From: Paracoccus aeridis | Lineage (GTDB): Bacteria > Pseudomonadota > Alphaproteobacteria > Rhodobacterales > Rhodobacteraceae | Direction: 5' to 3' | DNA: 64,000 bases | Assembly (NCBI RefSeq): GCF_004923205.2 | Contig: NZ_SELD02000018.1 | Location: 1 to 64,000, forward strand | Shown here: positions 9,311-17,137 of the stretch, in pieces | How positions within the stretch are numbered: the first letter of the stretch is position 1 | Layout of the letters: the number at the start of each line of letters is the position of its first letter | Program-made: the position numbers and the translations under genes | The notes under the pieces: model-generated | What the model was told of the DNA's origin: nothing | Databases searched by the model: none | What the model saw: only the letters and a program-made list of their open reading frames with translations

Positions 9311-9788
9311 CCGACGGCTCCTCGGGGATGGAGGCGGACAGCGCCGCGCGCCAGTCGTCCAGCCGCCGCGCCAGCGCGGGGTCCGAAAGCGCGAGGATCC
9401 CCGCCGCCATCAGCCCGGCATTGGCCGCGCCCGCCGCCCCGATCGCCATCGTGGCGACCGGATAGCCCCTGGGCATCTGCACGATCGAATAAAGCGAATC
9501 CACCCCGGACAGCGCCCGGGTCTGGACCGGCACCCCGATCACCGGGACCCGCGTCTTGGACGCCATCATGCCCGGCAGGTGCGCGGCCCCGCCCGCCCCG
9601 GCGATGATGACCTGAAGTCCCCGGCCCGCGGCCTCGACCCCGTAGCTCCACAGCCGGTCGGGGGTACGGTGGGCGCTGACGATCCGGGTCTCGTAGGCGA
9701 TGCCCAGCTCATCGAGGATCTGCGCCGCCTCGCGCATGGTGGGCCAGTCGGACTGGCTGCCCATGATGATCCCGACGGGTGCCGTCAT
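9303..9788 (-). CDS. purE: N5-carboxyaminoimidazole ribonucleotide mutase
   Basis: Class I PurE (161 residues) moves the carboxyl group of N5-CAIR to form CAIR, the step after PurK. The signature GSQSDWPTM lies at the N terminus, with SAHRTPDRL (catalytic histidine region) and [10 protein letters not shown] further on. The start at 9788 was chosen because AAAGG lies just upstream and the family begins directly before [10 protein letters not shown] promoter-like pair lies 30 bases upstream, and purK is overlapped downstream. Confidence 0.96.
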   Translation of the reverse strand: MTAPVGIIMGSQSDWPTMREAAQILDELGIAYETRIVSAHRTPDRLWSYGVEAAGRGLQVIIAGAGGAAHLPGMMASKTRVPVIGVPVQTRALSGVDSLYSIVQMPRGYPVATMAIGAAGAANAGLMAAGILALSDPALARRLDDWRAALSASIPEEPSDD

Positions 9789-9817
9789 GTCCTGCCCTTT
9801 CCGGCTGCAAGGGCGGC

Positions 9818-9845
9818 ATATTAGCGCGCCTTCCGCCGCGCGCAA
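9818..9845 (-). promoter_or_regulatory. Putative sigma-70 promoter for purEK
   Basis: A TTGCGC box and a TAATAT box lie 16 bases apart on the minus strand, with the -10 about 30 bases before the purE start. The -10 is one of the best in the window. Confidence 0.55.
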
Positions 9846-9876
9846 TCCGGCCCGGCCACGTCGCGCGAGGCGCCGT

Positions 9877-10095
9877 TCAGGCGATGATGTCCGGCGTCAG
9901 CTCGTCTTCCAGCCGCGCGATCTGGTCCTTCAGCGCCAGCTTGCGCTTCTTCATCCGGCCCAGCGTCATCGGGCACACCACCCCGTCAGAAGCCAGCTGC
10001 CCGATCGCCTCGTCGAGTTCGCGGTGCTGACGCTTCAGTCCGTTCAGCCGGGTGCGGGCGATCTCGTCGTGCGACATCTCGTAATGCGCGTTCAT
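9877..10095 (-). CDS. DUF465 (YdcH-like) small coiled-coil protein
   Basis: A 72-residue, strongly helical, charged protein ending [20 protein letters not shown] and PDIIA, the usual DUF465/YdcH pattern of an antiparallel helical hairpin. The function of the family is unknown. The start MNAHYEM at 10095 was preferred to an upstream start, because family members begin close to a helix of the [20 protein letters not shown] type. It is transcribed away from the heat-shock gene next door. Confidence 0.8.
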   Translation of the reverse strand: MNAHYEMSHDEIARTRLNGLKRQHRELDEAIGQLASDGVVCPMTLGRMKKRKLALKDQIARLEDELTPDIIA

Positions 10096-10192
10096 GGGGC
10101 GATCCGCTGTTCCTGCTGGGCTGGTCGATGAAGGCCGGGCGTGCCCCATCCTACATGCCCGCGCCCGATTTCGTGAAGCAAATCTTGCGCTT

Positions 10193-10221
10193 CTTGCGAT
10201 CCGCGGTCGCCGATCCCATAT
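10193..10221 (+). promoter_or_regulatory. Putative heat-shock (sigma-32) promoter for the Hsp20 gene
   Basis: CTTGCG and CCCATAT lie 16 bases apart, matching the RpoH pattern (CTTGAA ... CCCCATNT in E. coli) and not the TTG...TA pattern used elsewhere in the window. The -10 ends 65 bases before the hsp20 start. Confidence 0.5.
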
Positions 10222-10286
10222 CGGTCGAGCCGGGTCGCCGCATCAGGGGCCCGTCGCGATGAAGTCGCTGTGCGAGGGCTTGTCCG

Positions 10287-10697
10287 ATGTCGAAAACGGG
10301 TCTTGGGGCTCACCCCTATCTGCTGGGGTTCGACCAGCTGGAACGGCTGGCCGAGCGTGCCTCGAAGGGAGCCGAGGGGTACCCGCCCTACAACATCGAG
10401 CATGTCGCCCCGGACGGGTTCCGAATCACGCTCGCCGTCGCGGGCTTCGCCGAGGCGGACCTGTCGATCACCGTCGAGGACCGCCAGCTGGTGATCCGCG
10501 GCCGCCAGGTCGAGACGTCCGATGAGCGGATCTACCTGCATCGCGGCATCGCCTCGCGCGCCTTCCAGCGCAGCTTCGTGCTGGCGGAAGGGATCGAGGT
10601 CGAGGCTGCCGCGTTGGAGAACGGGCTCCTTCATATCGACCTGCGCCGGCTCAGGCCGGACACCATCGTCAAGACCATACCGATCAGCCGCCAGTGA
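10287..10697 (+). CDS. Small heat-shock protein, Hsp20/IbpA type
   Basis: A 136-residue ATP-independent holdase of the alpha-crystallin domain family. The conserved start of the class (PPYNIE, then ITLAVAGFAEADLSI) and the IASRAFQRSFVLAEGIEV segment are clear. So is the C-terminal beta strand ENGLLHIDLRR with the trailing basic ISRQ, which resembles the IxI region of IbpA-like proteins. It is followed after 12 bases by a DUF1150 gene, a pair often found together in Rhodobacterales. The promoter upstream looks RpoH-dependent, and rpoH itself lies 10 kb away. Confidence 0.93.
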   Translation: MSKTGLGAHPYLLGFDQLERLAERASKGAEGYPPYNIEHVAPDGFRITLAVAGFAEADLSITVEDRQLVIRGRQVETSDERIYLHRGIASRAFQRSFVLAEGIEVEAAALENGLLHIDLRRLRPDTIVKTIPISRQ

Positions 10698-10709
10698 AAG
10701 GGGATCGAA

Positions 10710-10937
10710 ATGAACATGAAGCATGATTTTCCGGCGATGGCCGAGGGCAACATCGTCTATGTCCGCCGGGTCGACCTGACCGAACTGCCTGACGAAGTGC
10801 GCCAGCAGGTGCCCGACCTCGATTCGCTCTACGCCGTCCACGGCGTCGATGGCGAACGGCTGGCGCTGGTCCGCGATCGCAACCTCGCCTTCGTGCTGGC
10901 CCGCCAGAACGAGCTGGAGCCGGTCAGCGTCCACTGA
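10710..10937 (+). CDS. DUF1150 family protein
   Basis: A 75-residue protein matching DUF1150, a small alphaproteobacterial family of unknown role found beside Hsp20 genes. The pattern VYVRRVD, DSLYAVHGVDGERLALVRDRNLAFVLARQNEL is distinctive. A good ribosome site (AAAGGGG) precedes the ATG. The last 14 bases overlap the 3' end of the convergent glycosyltransferase gene. Co-transcription with hsp20 suggests a stress-related helper role, but nothing in the sequence proves it. Confidence 0.85.
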   Translation: MNMKHDFPAMAEGNIVYVRRVDLTELPDEVRQQVPDLDSLYAVHGVDGERLALVRDRNLAFVLARQNELEPVSVH

Positions 10938-11877
10938 CCGCGCGGGCGCGCTGCCCGGCCAGGTAGGGCCGCACGAACCTGCGTTCCATCAATGCCGCGA
11001 CCGCCAGCCGGTCGCGGTATTTTCTTCTTCCCGTCAGCAGACCCATCGCGATGCGTCGATCGCGGTTCAGGGCCGACAGGCGGCTTTTCAGCGACACCGG
11101 CGGCAGCGGCGGCATGAAGGCCGCGATGCGGTCCGCGTGGAACTGCCAGATCCCGCCCATCTTCGCGCGCGCCCGCCAGGGCTTCTGGTTGACGACGTAG
11201 TGCGCGACCACCATCCGCTGCGGCAGGGACGCAGGCGTCCACGCGGCGGGGTCGGTGAAGACGTTGAACTCTGCCGGAAGGGGCAGGATGCGGTCGCGGC
11301 AGGCGATGTTCACGGCGGACTGGTCCTCGGCCCGTAGCGGGCGCGCGGGATCGGACAGCAGCGCGATGCACTGCCCGGCCACGCCCTCGCGCCGCCAGAC
11401 GGGCAGGTTCATGACCAGGAGCCCCGCGTTGACGTAGCCCCCCAACCCCGTGCCGGTGGCGGCCAGTTCGCGCGCGTCGGGGCTGGGGTCCGGCACGGCG
11501 GCGACCGGGTGGTTGCCCAGGTCGAGCGCCGCCAGCGGCTGCAGCGACCCGGTCACGGCCATGTCGCAGTCCATGTAGACGACGCGATGCTCGGCCGGCA
11601 TCAGGTCGGGGATCAGAAGGCGCAGGAAGGTGCTGCGGGTCAGGTGCGCGCGCACGACCGGCAGGGCGGCGAGCCGGGTCTCGTCGATGACGATGCGCGC
11701 AACCCGCAGGCCGAGCGCGGCCCCCAGCGCGTCGATCCTGCCCCGGTTCGCGTCCGAGATCCCCATGTCCAGCACGGTGAAGCGCGCGCCCGGGTTGTGC
11801 CACGCGGCCGACGCGATCAGCACCAGAACGCCGGGGGCATAGTTGTCGTCCGCACCGGTCACGATGTGCAGCGTCAT
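10924..11877 (-). CDS. Glycosyltransferase family 8 protein
   Basis: This 317-residue GT-A enzyme begins MTLHIVTGADDNYAPGVLV, typical of GT8 (LgtC/GlgA-like galactosyl- and glucosyltransferases). The metal-binding DxD is in VVYMDCDMAV (about residue 105), followed by YVNAGLLVMNLPVWR and AEDQSAVN, both usual in this family. The donor and acceptor are unknown; surface polysaccharide decoration is the usual role. The start overlaps the stop of the next upstream gene (ATGA), so the two are coupled. The 3' end overlaps the DUF1150 gene on the other strand. Confidence 0.85.
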   Translation of the reverse strand: MTLHIVTGADDNYAPGVLVLIASAAWHNPGARFTVLDMGISDANRGRIDALGAALGLRVARIVIDETRLAALPVVRAHLTRSTFLRLLIPDLMPAEHRVVYMDCDMAVTGSLQPLAALDLGNHPVAAVPDPSPDARELAATGTGLGGYVNAGLLVMNLPVWRREGVAGQCIALLSDPARPLRAEDQSAVNIACRDRILPLPAEFNVFTDPAAWTPASLPQRMVVAHYVVNQKPWRARAKMGGIWQFHADRIAAFMPPLPPVSLKSRLSALNRDRRIAMGLLTGRRKYRDRLAVAALMERRFVRPYLAGQRARAVSGR

Positions 11878-12668
11878 CGCCTGCGGCGCCCCTCGCCTTC
11901 CCACGCGCGGCGCAGCCAGTCCACGTTCCCGATCCGGCGGTACCAGCGCCCGCCCTTGCCCGCCAGCACGTCGGCCATCTTGGGACTGCCCGCGAACAGG
12001 ACGATGCGCGCGCCCTTCGGACAGCGCGGATTCCTCAGGTAGCTGCCGATCCCGCGGCCGACGCAATGGTTCTTGAAGCTGACGCACCAGCCGCGCGGCC
12101 AGTAGGTCAGCGCGCCCTGCCTGTCCAGGATGTCGCTGACCATCTGCTGTTCGTGCTCGTAGGACGCGGCGGCGGCTGCCGGGTCTTCCAGGTAGGTCTC
12201 CAGCACCTCCGGGTGGCTGCCGAGGCGGAAGCGGAAGACCGAGGTATTGCCGACCATGCGGAGAAAGCGGTCGCGCCTGCGCCGGATGCGCCTGAGCCGC
12301 TTGGGCCGGAACAGGTCGTCGTCGCGGATGATGCAGACGTCGCCCGGCTGGTGGAAGAACGGGTCGAGCGGCCCGACGATCACGAGGTCGAGGTCCAGGA
12401 ACAGCGCCGTCCCTTCAAGCCCGCCGAGGTCGCGCCGGAACAGCGCGAGCTTCTGCCAGCGGGTGTCGCCACTGCCCGGCGGCAGGCCGAGGTCGGGCAG
12501 CGGCAGCGCCTCGATCCCCGGATGCAGGCCGGACGGATCGTCGGTGAAGCAGATGAAGCGATGCGGGCGCGCGAGGTGCCGGCGCACGCCGCGCGCAAGG
12601 TTGTTCACGTCGCGGGCGCCGTAGAGCGTGCCCCACTTCATGCACAGGATCAGGACCGGGTCTGTCAT
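11874..12668 (-). CDS. Glycosyltransferase-like protein
   Basis: A 264-residue protein beginning LILCMKWGTLYGARDVNNLARGV, with FICFTDD and a DxD-like acidic pair in LFLDLDLVIVGPLDPFF (about residues 88-104). These suggest a GT-A-type nucleotide-sugar enzyme, related to proteins in Rhodobacterales surface-sugar loci. It lacks other family-defining motifs I could name, so the substrate is open. It is coupled to the GT8 gene by a 4-base overlap and lies downstream of sat/cysC, from which it is separated by a strong terminator. Confidence 0.65.
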   Translation of the reverse strand: MTDPVLILCMKWGTLYGARDVNNLARGVRRHLARPHRFICFTDDPSGLHPGIEALPLPDLGLPPGSGDTRWQKLALFRRDLGGLEGTALFLDLDLVIVGPLDPFFHQPGDVCIIRDDDLFRPKRLRRIRRRRDRFLRMVGNTSVFRFRLGSHPEVLETYLEDPAAAAASYEHEQQMVSDILDRQGALTYWPRGWCVSFKNHCVGRGIGSYLRNPRCPKGARIVLFAGSPKMADVLAGKGGRWYRRIGNVDWLRRAWEGEGRRRR

Positions 12669-12706
12669 CGACGGGCATCCGGGGGCGGCGCGGCCCCGTT
12701 GAACGA

Positions 12707-12737
12707 AAGCGTCCCCCGGTGTGTCCGGGGGACGCTT
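12707..12737. terminator. Strong intrinsic terminator after sat/cysC
   Basis: A perfect 13-bp stem (AAGCGTCCCCCGG with its complement) with a 5-base loop lies 57 bases past the sat/cysC stop. On the minus strand it runs into a CTTTCGTTC tract. It separates sat/cysC from the glycosyltransferase pair. Confidence 0.8.
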
Positions 12738-12793
12738 GTCTTGTCAACGGGCAGGGCCGCACGGGCCGCCACATGGGCGCCTGCGCAAACGCC

Positions 12794-14503
12794 TCAGGAC
12801 GTCCCGATCAGGCCCATCTGTTCCAGCTTCAGCAGCACCTGGTGGGCGGCGTTGTCCACGTCGATGTCGCTCGTGTCCACGCGCAGCTCGGGGTTCACCG
12901 GTTCCTCGTAGGGGTCCGAGATGCCGGTGAATTCCTTGATCTTGCCCTCGCGCGCCTGCTTGTAGAGACCCTTGCGGTCGCGGCGCTCGCATTCCTCCAG
13001 CGGCGTCGCCACGTGCACCTCGACGAAGGCGCCGGCGGCCTCGACCATCTCGCGCACGGCACGGCGGGTCGCGGTGTAGGGCGCGATCGGCGCGCAGATC
13101 GCGATGCCGCCGTTCTTGGTGATCTCGGACGCGACATAGCCGATGCGCTTGATGTTGATGTCGCGGTGTTCCTTGCTGAACCCCAGTTCCGACGACAGGT
13201 GCTTGCGGACCACGTCGCCGTCAAGCAGCGTCACGGGGCGGCCGCCCATCTCCATCAGCTTGACCATCAACGCGTTGCCGATGGTGGACTTGCCCGACCC
13301 CGAAAGCCCGGTGAAGAACACGGTGAAGCCCTGCCTGTCGCGCGGCGGCGAGGTGCGGCGAAGCTGCTTCACCACCTCGGGGAAGCTGAACCATTCCGGG
13401 ATGTCGAGCCCTTCGCGCAGCCGGCGGCGAAGCTCGGTGCCCGAGATGTCGAGGATCGTGGCGCCCAGCTCGACCTCGTCGCGGGGTTCGTACTGGGCAC
13501 GCTCCTGCACGTAGACCATCTGCTTGAAGTCGACCATCTCGACGCCGATCTCGTCCTGGTGCTTGCGGAACAGATCCTGCGCGTCGTAGGGGCCGTAGAA
13601 ATCCTGGCCCTGGCTGTTCTTGCCCGGTCCCGCATGGTCGCGGCCGACGATCATGTGGGTCAGCCCGTGGTTGCGGCGGATGATGCCGTGCCACACCGCC
13701 TCGCGCGGGCCGCCCATGCGCATGGCGAGGTTCAGCAGCGACAGATGCGTGGTCGCGGCCGGGTACTTGTCCAGCACCGCCTCGTAGCAGCGCACGCGGG
13801 TGAAGTGGTCCACGTCGCCGGGCTTGGTCATGCCGACGACCGGGTGGATCAGCAGGTTCGCCTGCGCCTCGCGCGCGGCGCGGAAGGTCAGTTCCTGGTG
13901 GGCGCGGTGCAGCGGGTTGCGGGTCTGGAACGCGACGATCCGCCGCCAGCCCATCTTGCGGAAGAACGCGCGCAGTTCGTTGGGCGTGTCGCGCCGCGCC
14001 TTGAAGTCGTAGTGCGTGGGCGGCTGGATGCCGGTGATCGGGCCGCCCAGGTAGACCGGCCCCGCCACGTTGTGCAGGTAGTTGACCGCCGGGTGCGCCA
14101 CGTCGTCCGCGCCGAAGACCTTTTCCGCCTCGAGCGACTTGTCGGGCGTCCACTTGTCGGTGACGGACAGGATGGCGAGGATCACGCCTTCCTGGTCGCG
14201 CAGCGCGATGTCGGTGCCCGGCTCGACTTGGCCCGCGAACGCCTCGGACACGTCGAGCGTGACGGGCATCGGCCAGATGTCGCCCGCAGCCGTGTGCATG
14301 TTGTCCACGACGCTGTCGTAATCGGCCTGCGTAAGGAAGCCCTTGAGCGGGTAGAAGCCGCCGTTCATCAGCAGTTCGAGATCGCAGAGCTGGCGCGGCG
14401 TCAGGTCCCACGACGGCATCTCGCCGGCCGCGACCTTCAGCTTCTGCGCCGAGTCAGCGTTGACGTAGAGTTCCGGGATCGGCGTGATGTTGGACTGCGT
14501 CAT
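12794..14503 (-). CDS. Bifunctional sulfate adenylyltransferase / adenylylsulfate kinase
   Basis: A single 569-residue chain holds ATP sulfurylase (residues about 1-385) and APS kinase (about 390-569), turning sulfate into PAPS. The sulfurylase half shows the ATP-binding QTRNPLHRAHQ and VGRDHAGPGKN. The kinase half has a P-loop [21 protein letters not shown], and the FVEVHVATPLEECERRD region. Sat-CysC fusions of this order are common in Rhodobacterales. The start MTQSNITPIPELYV at 14503 fits the family; its ribosome site is weak (GAAG). It is transcribed alone and ends in a strong terminator. Confidence 0.95.
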   Translation of the reverse strand: MTQSNITPIPELYVNADSAQKLKVAAGEMPSWDLTPRQLCDLELLMNGGFYPLKGFLTQADYDSVVDNMHTAAGDIWPMPVTLDVSEAFAGQVEPGTDIALRDQEGVILAILSVTDKWTPDKSLEAEKVFGADDVAHPAVNYLHNVAGPVYLGGPITGIQPPTHYDFKARRDTPNELRAFFRKMGWRRIVAFQTRNPLHRAHQELTFRAAREAQANLLIHPVVGMTKPGDVDHFTRVRCYEAVLDKYPAATTHLSLLNLAMRMGGPREAVWHGIIRRNHGLTHMIVGRDHAGPGKNSQGQDFYGPYDAQDLFRKHQDEIGVEMVDFKQMVYVQERAQYEPRDEVELGATILDISGTELRRRLREGLDIPEWFSFPEVVKQLRRTSPPRDRQGFTVFFTGLSGSGKSTIGNALMVKLMEMGGRPVTLLDGDVVRKHLSSELGFSKEHRDINIKRIGYVASEITKNGGIAICAPIAPYTATRRAVREMVEAAGAFVEVHVATPLEECERRDRKGLYKQAREGKIKEFTGISDPYEEPVNPELRVDTSDIDVDNAAHQVLLKLEQMGLIGTS

Positions 14504-14563
14504 GGCGGTACTTCGGTTGTTGATCGGAAATGCCGCGAAAGGAAGGGCACGGCAGGCCACCCG

Positions 14564-14592
14564 CCCTTACGCGGCCCGCGCCGCGCGTGCAA
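14564..14592 (-). promoter_or_regulatory. Putative sigma-70 promoter for sat/cysC
   Basis: TTGCAC and TAAGGG lie 17 bases apart on the minus strand, 61 bases before the start codon. The -10 is mediocre. The rest of the roughly 200-base gap to trxB holds no gene that I can see. Confidence 0.4.
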
Positions 14593-14709
14593 CCGGGCGT
14601 AGAAGCGGCCGGCGCATGGGTGCCGTGCCGTGTCTGCATGGTATCGCGCGGACAGCGCCGGAACGGGCCGGAAGCGCCGATCCGGCAGGATCGCGGCGTT
14701 CGCGGAAGG

Positions 14710-15711
14710 TCAGCCGGCGACGATCTCGGCCATCGTGGGCGCGTCCGGCCCGGCCTCCGCCTCGCCCTGCGCGGCCAGCCAGTGCTCGGCATCCAGCGCC
14801 GCCATGCAGCCCATCCCGGCCGAGGTGATGGCCTGGCGATAGACGTCGTCGGTCAGGTCGCCCGCCGCGAAGACGCCGGGGATCGCGGTGCGGGTGGTGC
14901 CCGGCTGGACCTCGACATAGCCGCCGTCGCGCAGCGGCAACTGGCCCGCGACGAGTCCCGATGCCGGCGTGTGCCCGATCGCGACGAACATCCCGTCCGC
15001 CTCGACGACCTGCGTGCTGCCGTCGATCACGGACTTCAGCCGGACGCCGGTGACGCCCAGCGGCGCCTCGGTCCCCAGCACCTCGTCGACCTCGTGGTTC
15101 CAGATCACCTCGACCCGCGGGTTGCGGAACAGGCGGTCCTGCATGATCCGCTCGGCCCGCAGGCTGTCGCGGCGGTGGACCAGCGTCACCCTGGTCGCGA
15201 AGTTGGTGAGGAACAGCGCCTCCTCGACCGCGGTGTTGCCGCCGCCGACGACGACGACGGGCTTGCCGCGATAGAAGAAGCCGTCGCAGGTCGCACAGGC
15301 GCTGACGCCGAAGCCCTGGAACTTTCCCTCGCTCGGCAGCCCCAGCCAGCGGGCCTGCGCGCCCGTGGCAAGGATCACGGCGTCAGCGGTCCACCGCGCG
15401 CCGCTGTCGCATTCGGCGACGAACGGCCGGCGCTGAAGGTCGAGCCGGGTCACGAGGTCGGTCACGATCTCGGCCCCCATCGCGCGGGCGTGATCTTCCA
15501 TCCGCTGCATCAGCGCGGGGCCCTCGACCGCGGTGTCGCCGGGCCAGTTTTCCACATCCGTGGTGATGGTCAGCTGCCCGCCCGGCTGCATCCCCTGGAT
15601 CAGCACCGGCTGCAGCATCGCCCGCGCGCCGTAGACGGCGGCGGTGTAGCCCGCCGGGCCGGAGCCGATGATGAGCAGGCGGACGTGGCGGGGGGCGGCG
15701 GGGACGGTCAT
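14710..15711 (-). CDS. trxB: Thioredoxin-disulfide reductase
   Basis: A 333-residue FAD/NADPH flavoenzyme that reduces thioredoxin. The FAD-binding GSGPAGYTAAVYGARA is at the N terminus, the redox disulfide CATC is at residues 139-142 (SACATCDGFFYRG), and the NADPH fold GGGNTAVEEALFL follows. GVFAAGDLTDD and QAITSAGMGC complete the C-terminal FAD site. A promoter pair lies upstream, back to back with the promoter of an Lrp-family gene. Confidence 0.96.
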   Translation of the reverse strand: MTVPAAPRHVRLLIIGSGPAGYTAAVYGARAMLQPVLIQGMQPGGQLTITTDVENWPGDTAVEGPALMQRMEDHARAMGAEIVTDLVTRLDLQRRPFVAECDSGARWTADAVILATGAQARWLGLPSEGKFQGFGVSACATCDGFFYRGKPVVVVGGGNTAVEEALFLTNFATRVTLVHRRDSLRAERIMQDRLFRNPRVEVIWNHEVDEVLGTEAPLGVTGVRLKSVIDGSTQVVEADGMFVAIGHTPASGLVAGQLPLRDGGYVEVQPGTTRTAIPGVFAAGDLTDDVYRQAITSAGMGCMAALDAEHWLAAQGEAEAGPDAPTMAEIVAG

Positions 15712-15749
15712 CGGCGCAAAGCCTTTCGGGGCGGATCAACGGTCCGGCA

Positions 15750-15778
15750 CAGGTATGCCGCGCGTCCGCGGCGTGCAA
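15750..15778 (-). promoter_or_regulatory. Putative sigma-70 promoter for trxB
   Basis: TTGCAC and TACCTG with 17-base spacing on the minus strand, 38 bases before the trxB ATG. Confidence 0.5.
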
Positions 15779-15803
15779 CAGCGCCGGGCGGCAAGAAACA
15801 ATA

Positions 15804-15832
15804 TTGCGCACACCCGCCCGCGCCGGTAGTTT
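15804..15832 (+). promoter_or_regulatory. Putative sigma-70 promoter for the Lrp-family gene
   Basis: TTGCGC and TAGTTT with 17-base spacing, ending 29 bases before the ATG. It is arranged back to back with the trxB promoter, about 25 bases between the two -35 boxes, so a regulator bound here could act on both. Confidence 0.5.
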
Positions 15833-15861
15833 CCCGCACTGTTTCGAGAGTTGAGGGAAGC

Positions 15862-16362
15862 ATGGCCGGCGCCAAGCTCGATGAAATCGACCGCAGGATC
15901 CTGGCCGAGCTGCAGGCCGACGGCCGCATGACCAACGTCGAGCTCGCGCGGCGCGTCGGCATCTCGGCGCCCCCGTGCCTGCGCCGCGTCCGCACGCTCG
16001 AGGAACAGGGCTACGTCCGCGGCTACCACGCCGACATCGACCCCCGCGCCCTTGGGTTCGAGGTCCATGTCTTCGCGATGGTCCGCCTGATCAGCCAGTC
16101 CGAGCGCGACCTGTCCGCGTTCGAGCAGCTCGCCCGCGGCTGGACGCTCGTACGCGAGTGCCACATGCTGAACGGCGAGGTGGACTTCATCCTGAAATGC
16201 GTCTCGCCGGACCTGTCCACCTTCCAGCGCTTCCTGACCGAGGAACTGACCGCCGCGCCCAACGTGGCGAGCGTCAAGACCAGCCTCGTGATCCGCGGCG
16301 CCAAGGACGAGCCGGGCGTTCCGTTCGACGTGGTCGAGGCGCGGGCGCGGGCCAGCGCCTGA
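15862..16362 (+). CDS. Lrp/AsnC family transcriptional regulator
   Basis: A 166-residue regulator with an N-terminal winged helix-turn-helix (LDEIDRRILAELQADGRM, then VELARRVGISAPPCLRRVRTLEEQG) and a C-terminal RAM ligand-binding domain (ECHMLNGEVDFILKC). GAGGGAAG lies just before the ATG. It is divergent from trxB and shares a 150-bp promoter gap, which suggests it regulates itself and perhaps trxB. The ligand is probably an amino acid, but this cannot be read from the sequence. Confidence 0.93.
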   Translation: MAGAKLDEIDRRILAELQADGRMTNVELARRVGISAPPCLRRVRTLEEQGYVRGYHADIDPRALGFEVHVFAMVRLISQSERDLSAFEQLARGWTLVRECHMLNGEVDFILKCVSPDLSTFQRFLTEELTAAPNVASVKTSLVIRGAKDEPGVPFDVVEARARASA

Positions 16363-16372
16363 CGCGGGAAGC

Positions 16373-17137
16373 CTAGAGCGCGATCGCCGAGATCAGGCGG
16401 CCGTAATCCGCCTCGCCCAGATGGGTGCTGCGGCGATAGCTGAAGAAGCGGTCCGGGTCGGAATAGGTGCAATGCCCCGACCACTCCGCCTCGACGCCGA
16501 GATCTCGCAGCCGCGACACGCCGAACCCGGGCAGGTCGAACATCGGCCTGCCGTTCGGCCCGCCGGAAAAGAAGCGGCCGCTGTCGGGATCCTCGACGAG
16601 GAAGCGGTCCATGAAGTCGTCGCCGACCTCGTAGGCGCGCTGGCTGATCGACGGCCCGACCACCGCGCGGATCCTCGTCGCGCCGAGCGCCCGCATCGCG
16701 TCCACGGTCGCGTCGAGGATACCGCCCAGCGTTCCCTTCCACCCGGCATGGGCCGCGCCGATCACGCCCGCCTCCGGGTCCGCGAACAGCACCGGCTGGC
16801 AATCGGCGGTCAGCACCGCGATCGCCATGCCCGGCGTCGCCGTGACCAGCGCGTCCGCCCGTTCGGCGGCGAGCGCCACGGGATCGGCATTTGCGTCCAG
16901 CGTCACGACCCGCACGGAATGGACCTGCTGCACGGTCGCCAGCCGTTCCGCGCCGACGCCCATCGCCTCGGCCACGCGGGCGCGGTTGACCGCCACGGCG
17001 TCCATCTGGTCCGACGATCCCCGGCCGCAATTCAGCCCGGCGAACAGCCCCGACGAGGCCCCGCCCTTGCGGGTGAAGAAGCCGTGCCGCACGGGCGCGA
17101 GCGCGGGATGGGTCAGGATTTCAAGCGTGGGCTGCAT
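16373..17137 (-). CDS. pgeF: Peptidoglycan editing factor / purine nucleoside phosphorylase (YfiH, LACC1 family)
   Basis: A 254-residue YfiH/DUF152 protein. The family acts as a multicopper-independent purine nucleoside phosphorylase/deaminase and is named PgeF for removing mis-incorporated amino acids from peptidoglycan precursors. Motifs are HGFFTRKGGASSG, VHSVRVV, TADCQPVLFAD with a metal cysteine, and GAAHAGWKGTLGG; HCTYSDPDRFFSYRR is near the C terminus. Its start overlaps the midA gene by 17 bases, so the two are coupled in the lgt-midA-pgeF cluster. Confidence 0.92.
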   Translation of the reverse strand: MQPTLEILTHPALAPVRHGFFTRKGGASSGLFAGLNCGRGSSDQMDAVAVNRARVAEAMGVGAERLATVQQVHSVRVVTLDANADPVALAAERADALVTATPGMAIAVLTADCQPVLFADPEAGVIGAAHAGWKGTLGGILDATVDAMRALGATRIRAVVGPSISQRAYEVGDDFMDRFLVEDPDSGRFFSGGPNGRPMFDLPGFGVSRLRDLGVEAEWSGHCTYSDPDRFFSYRRSTHLGEADYGRLISAIAL

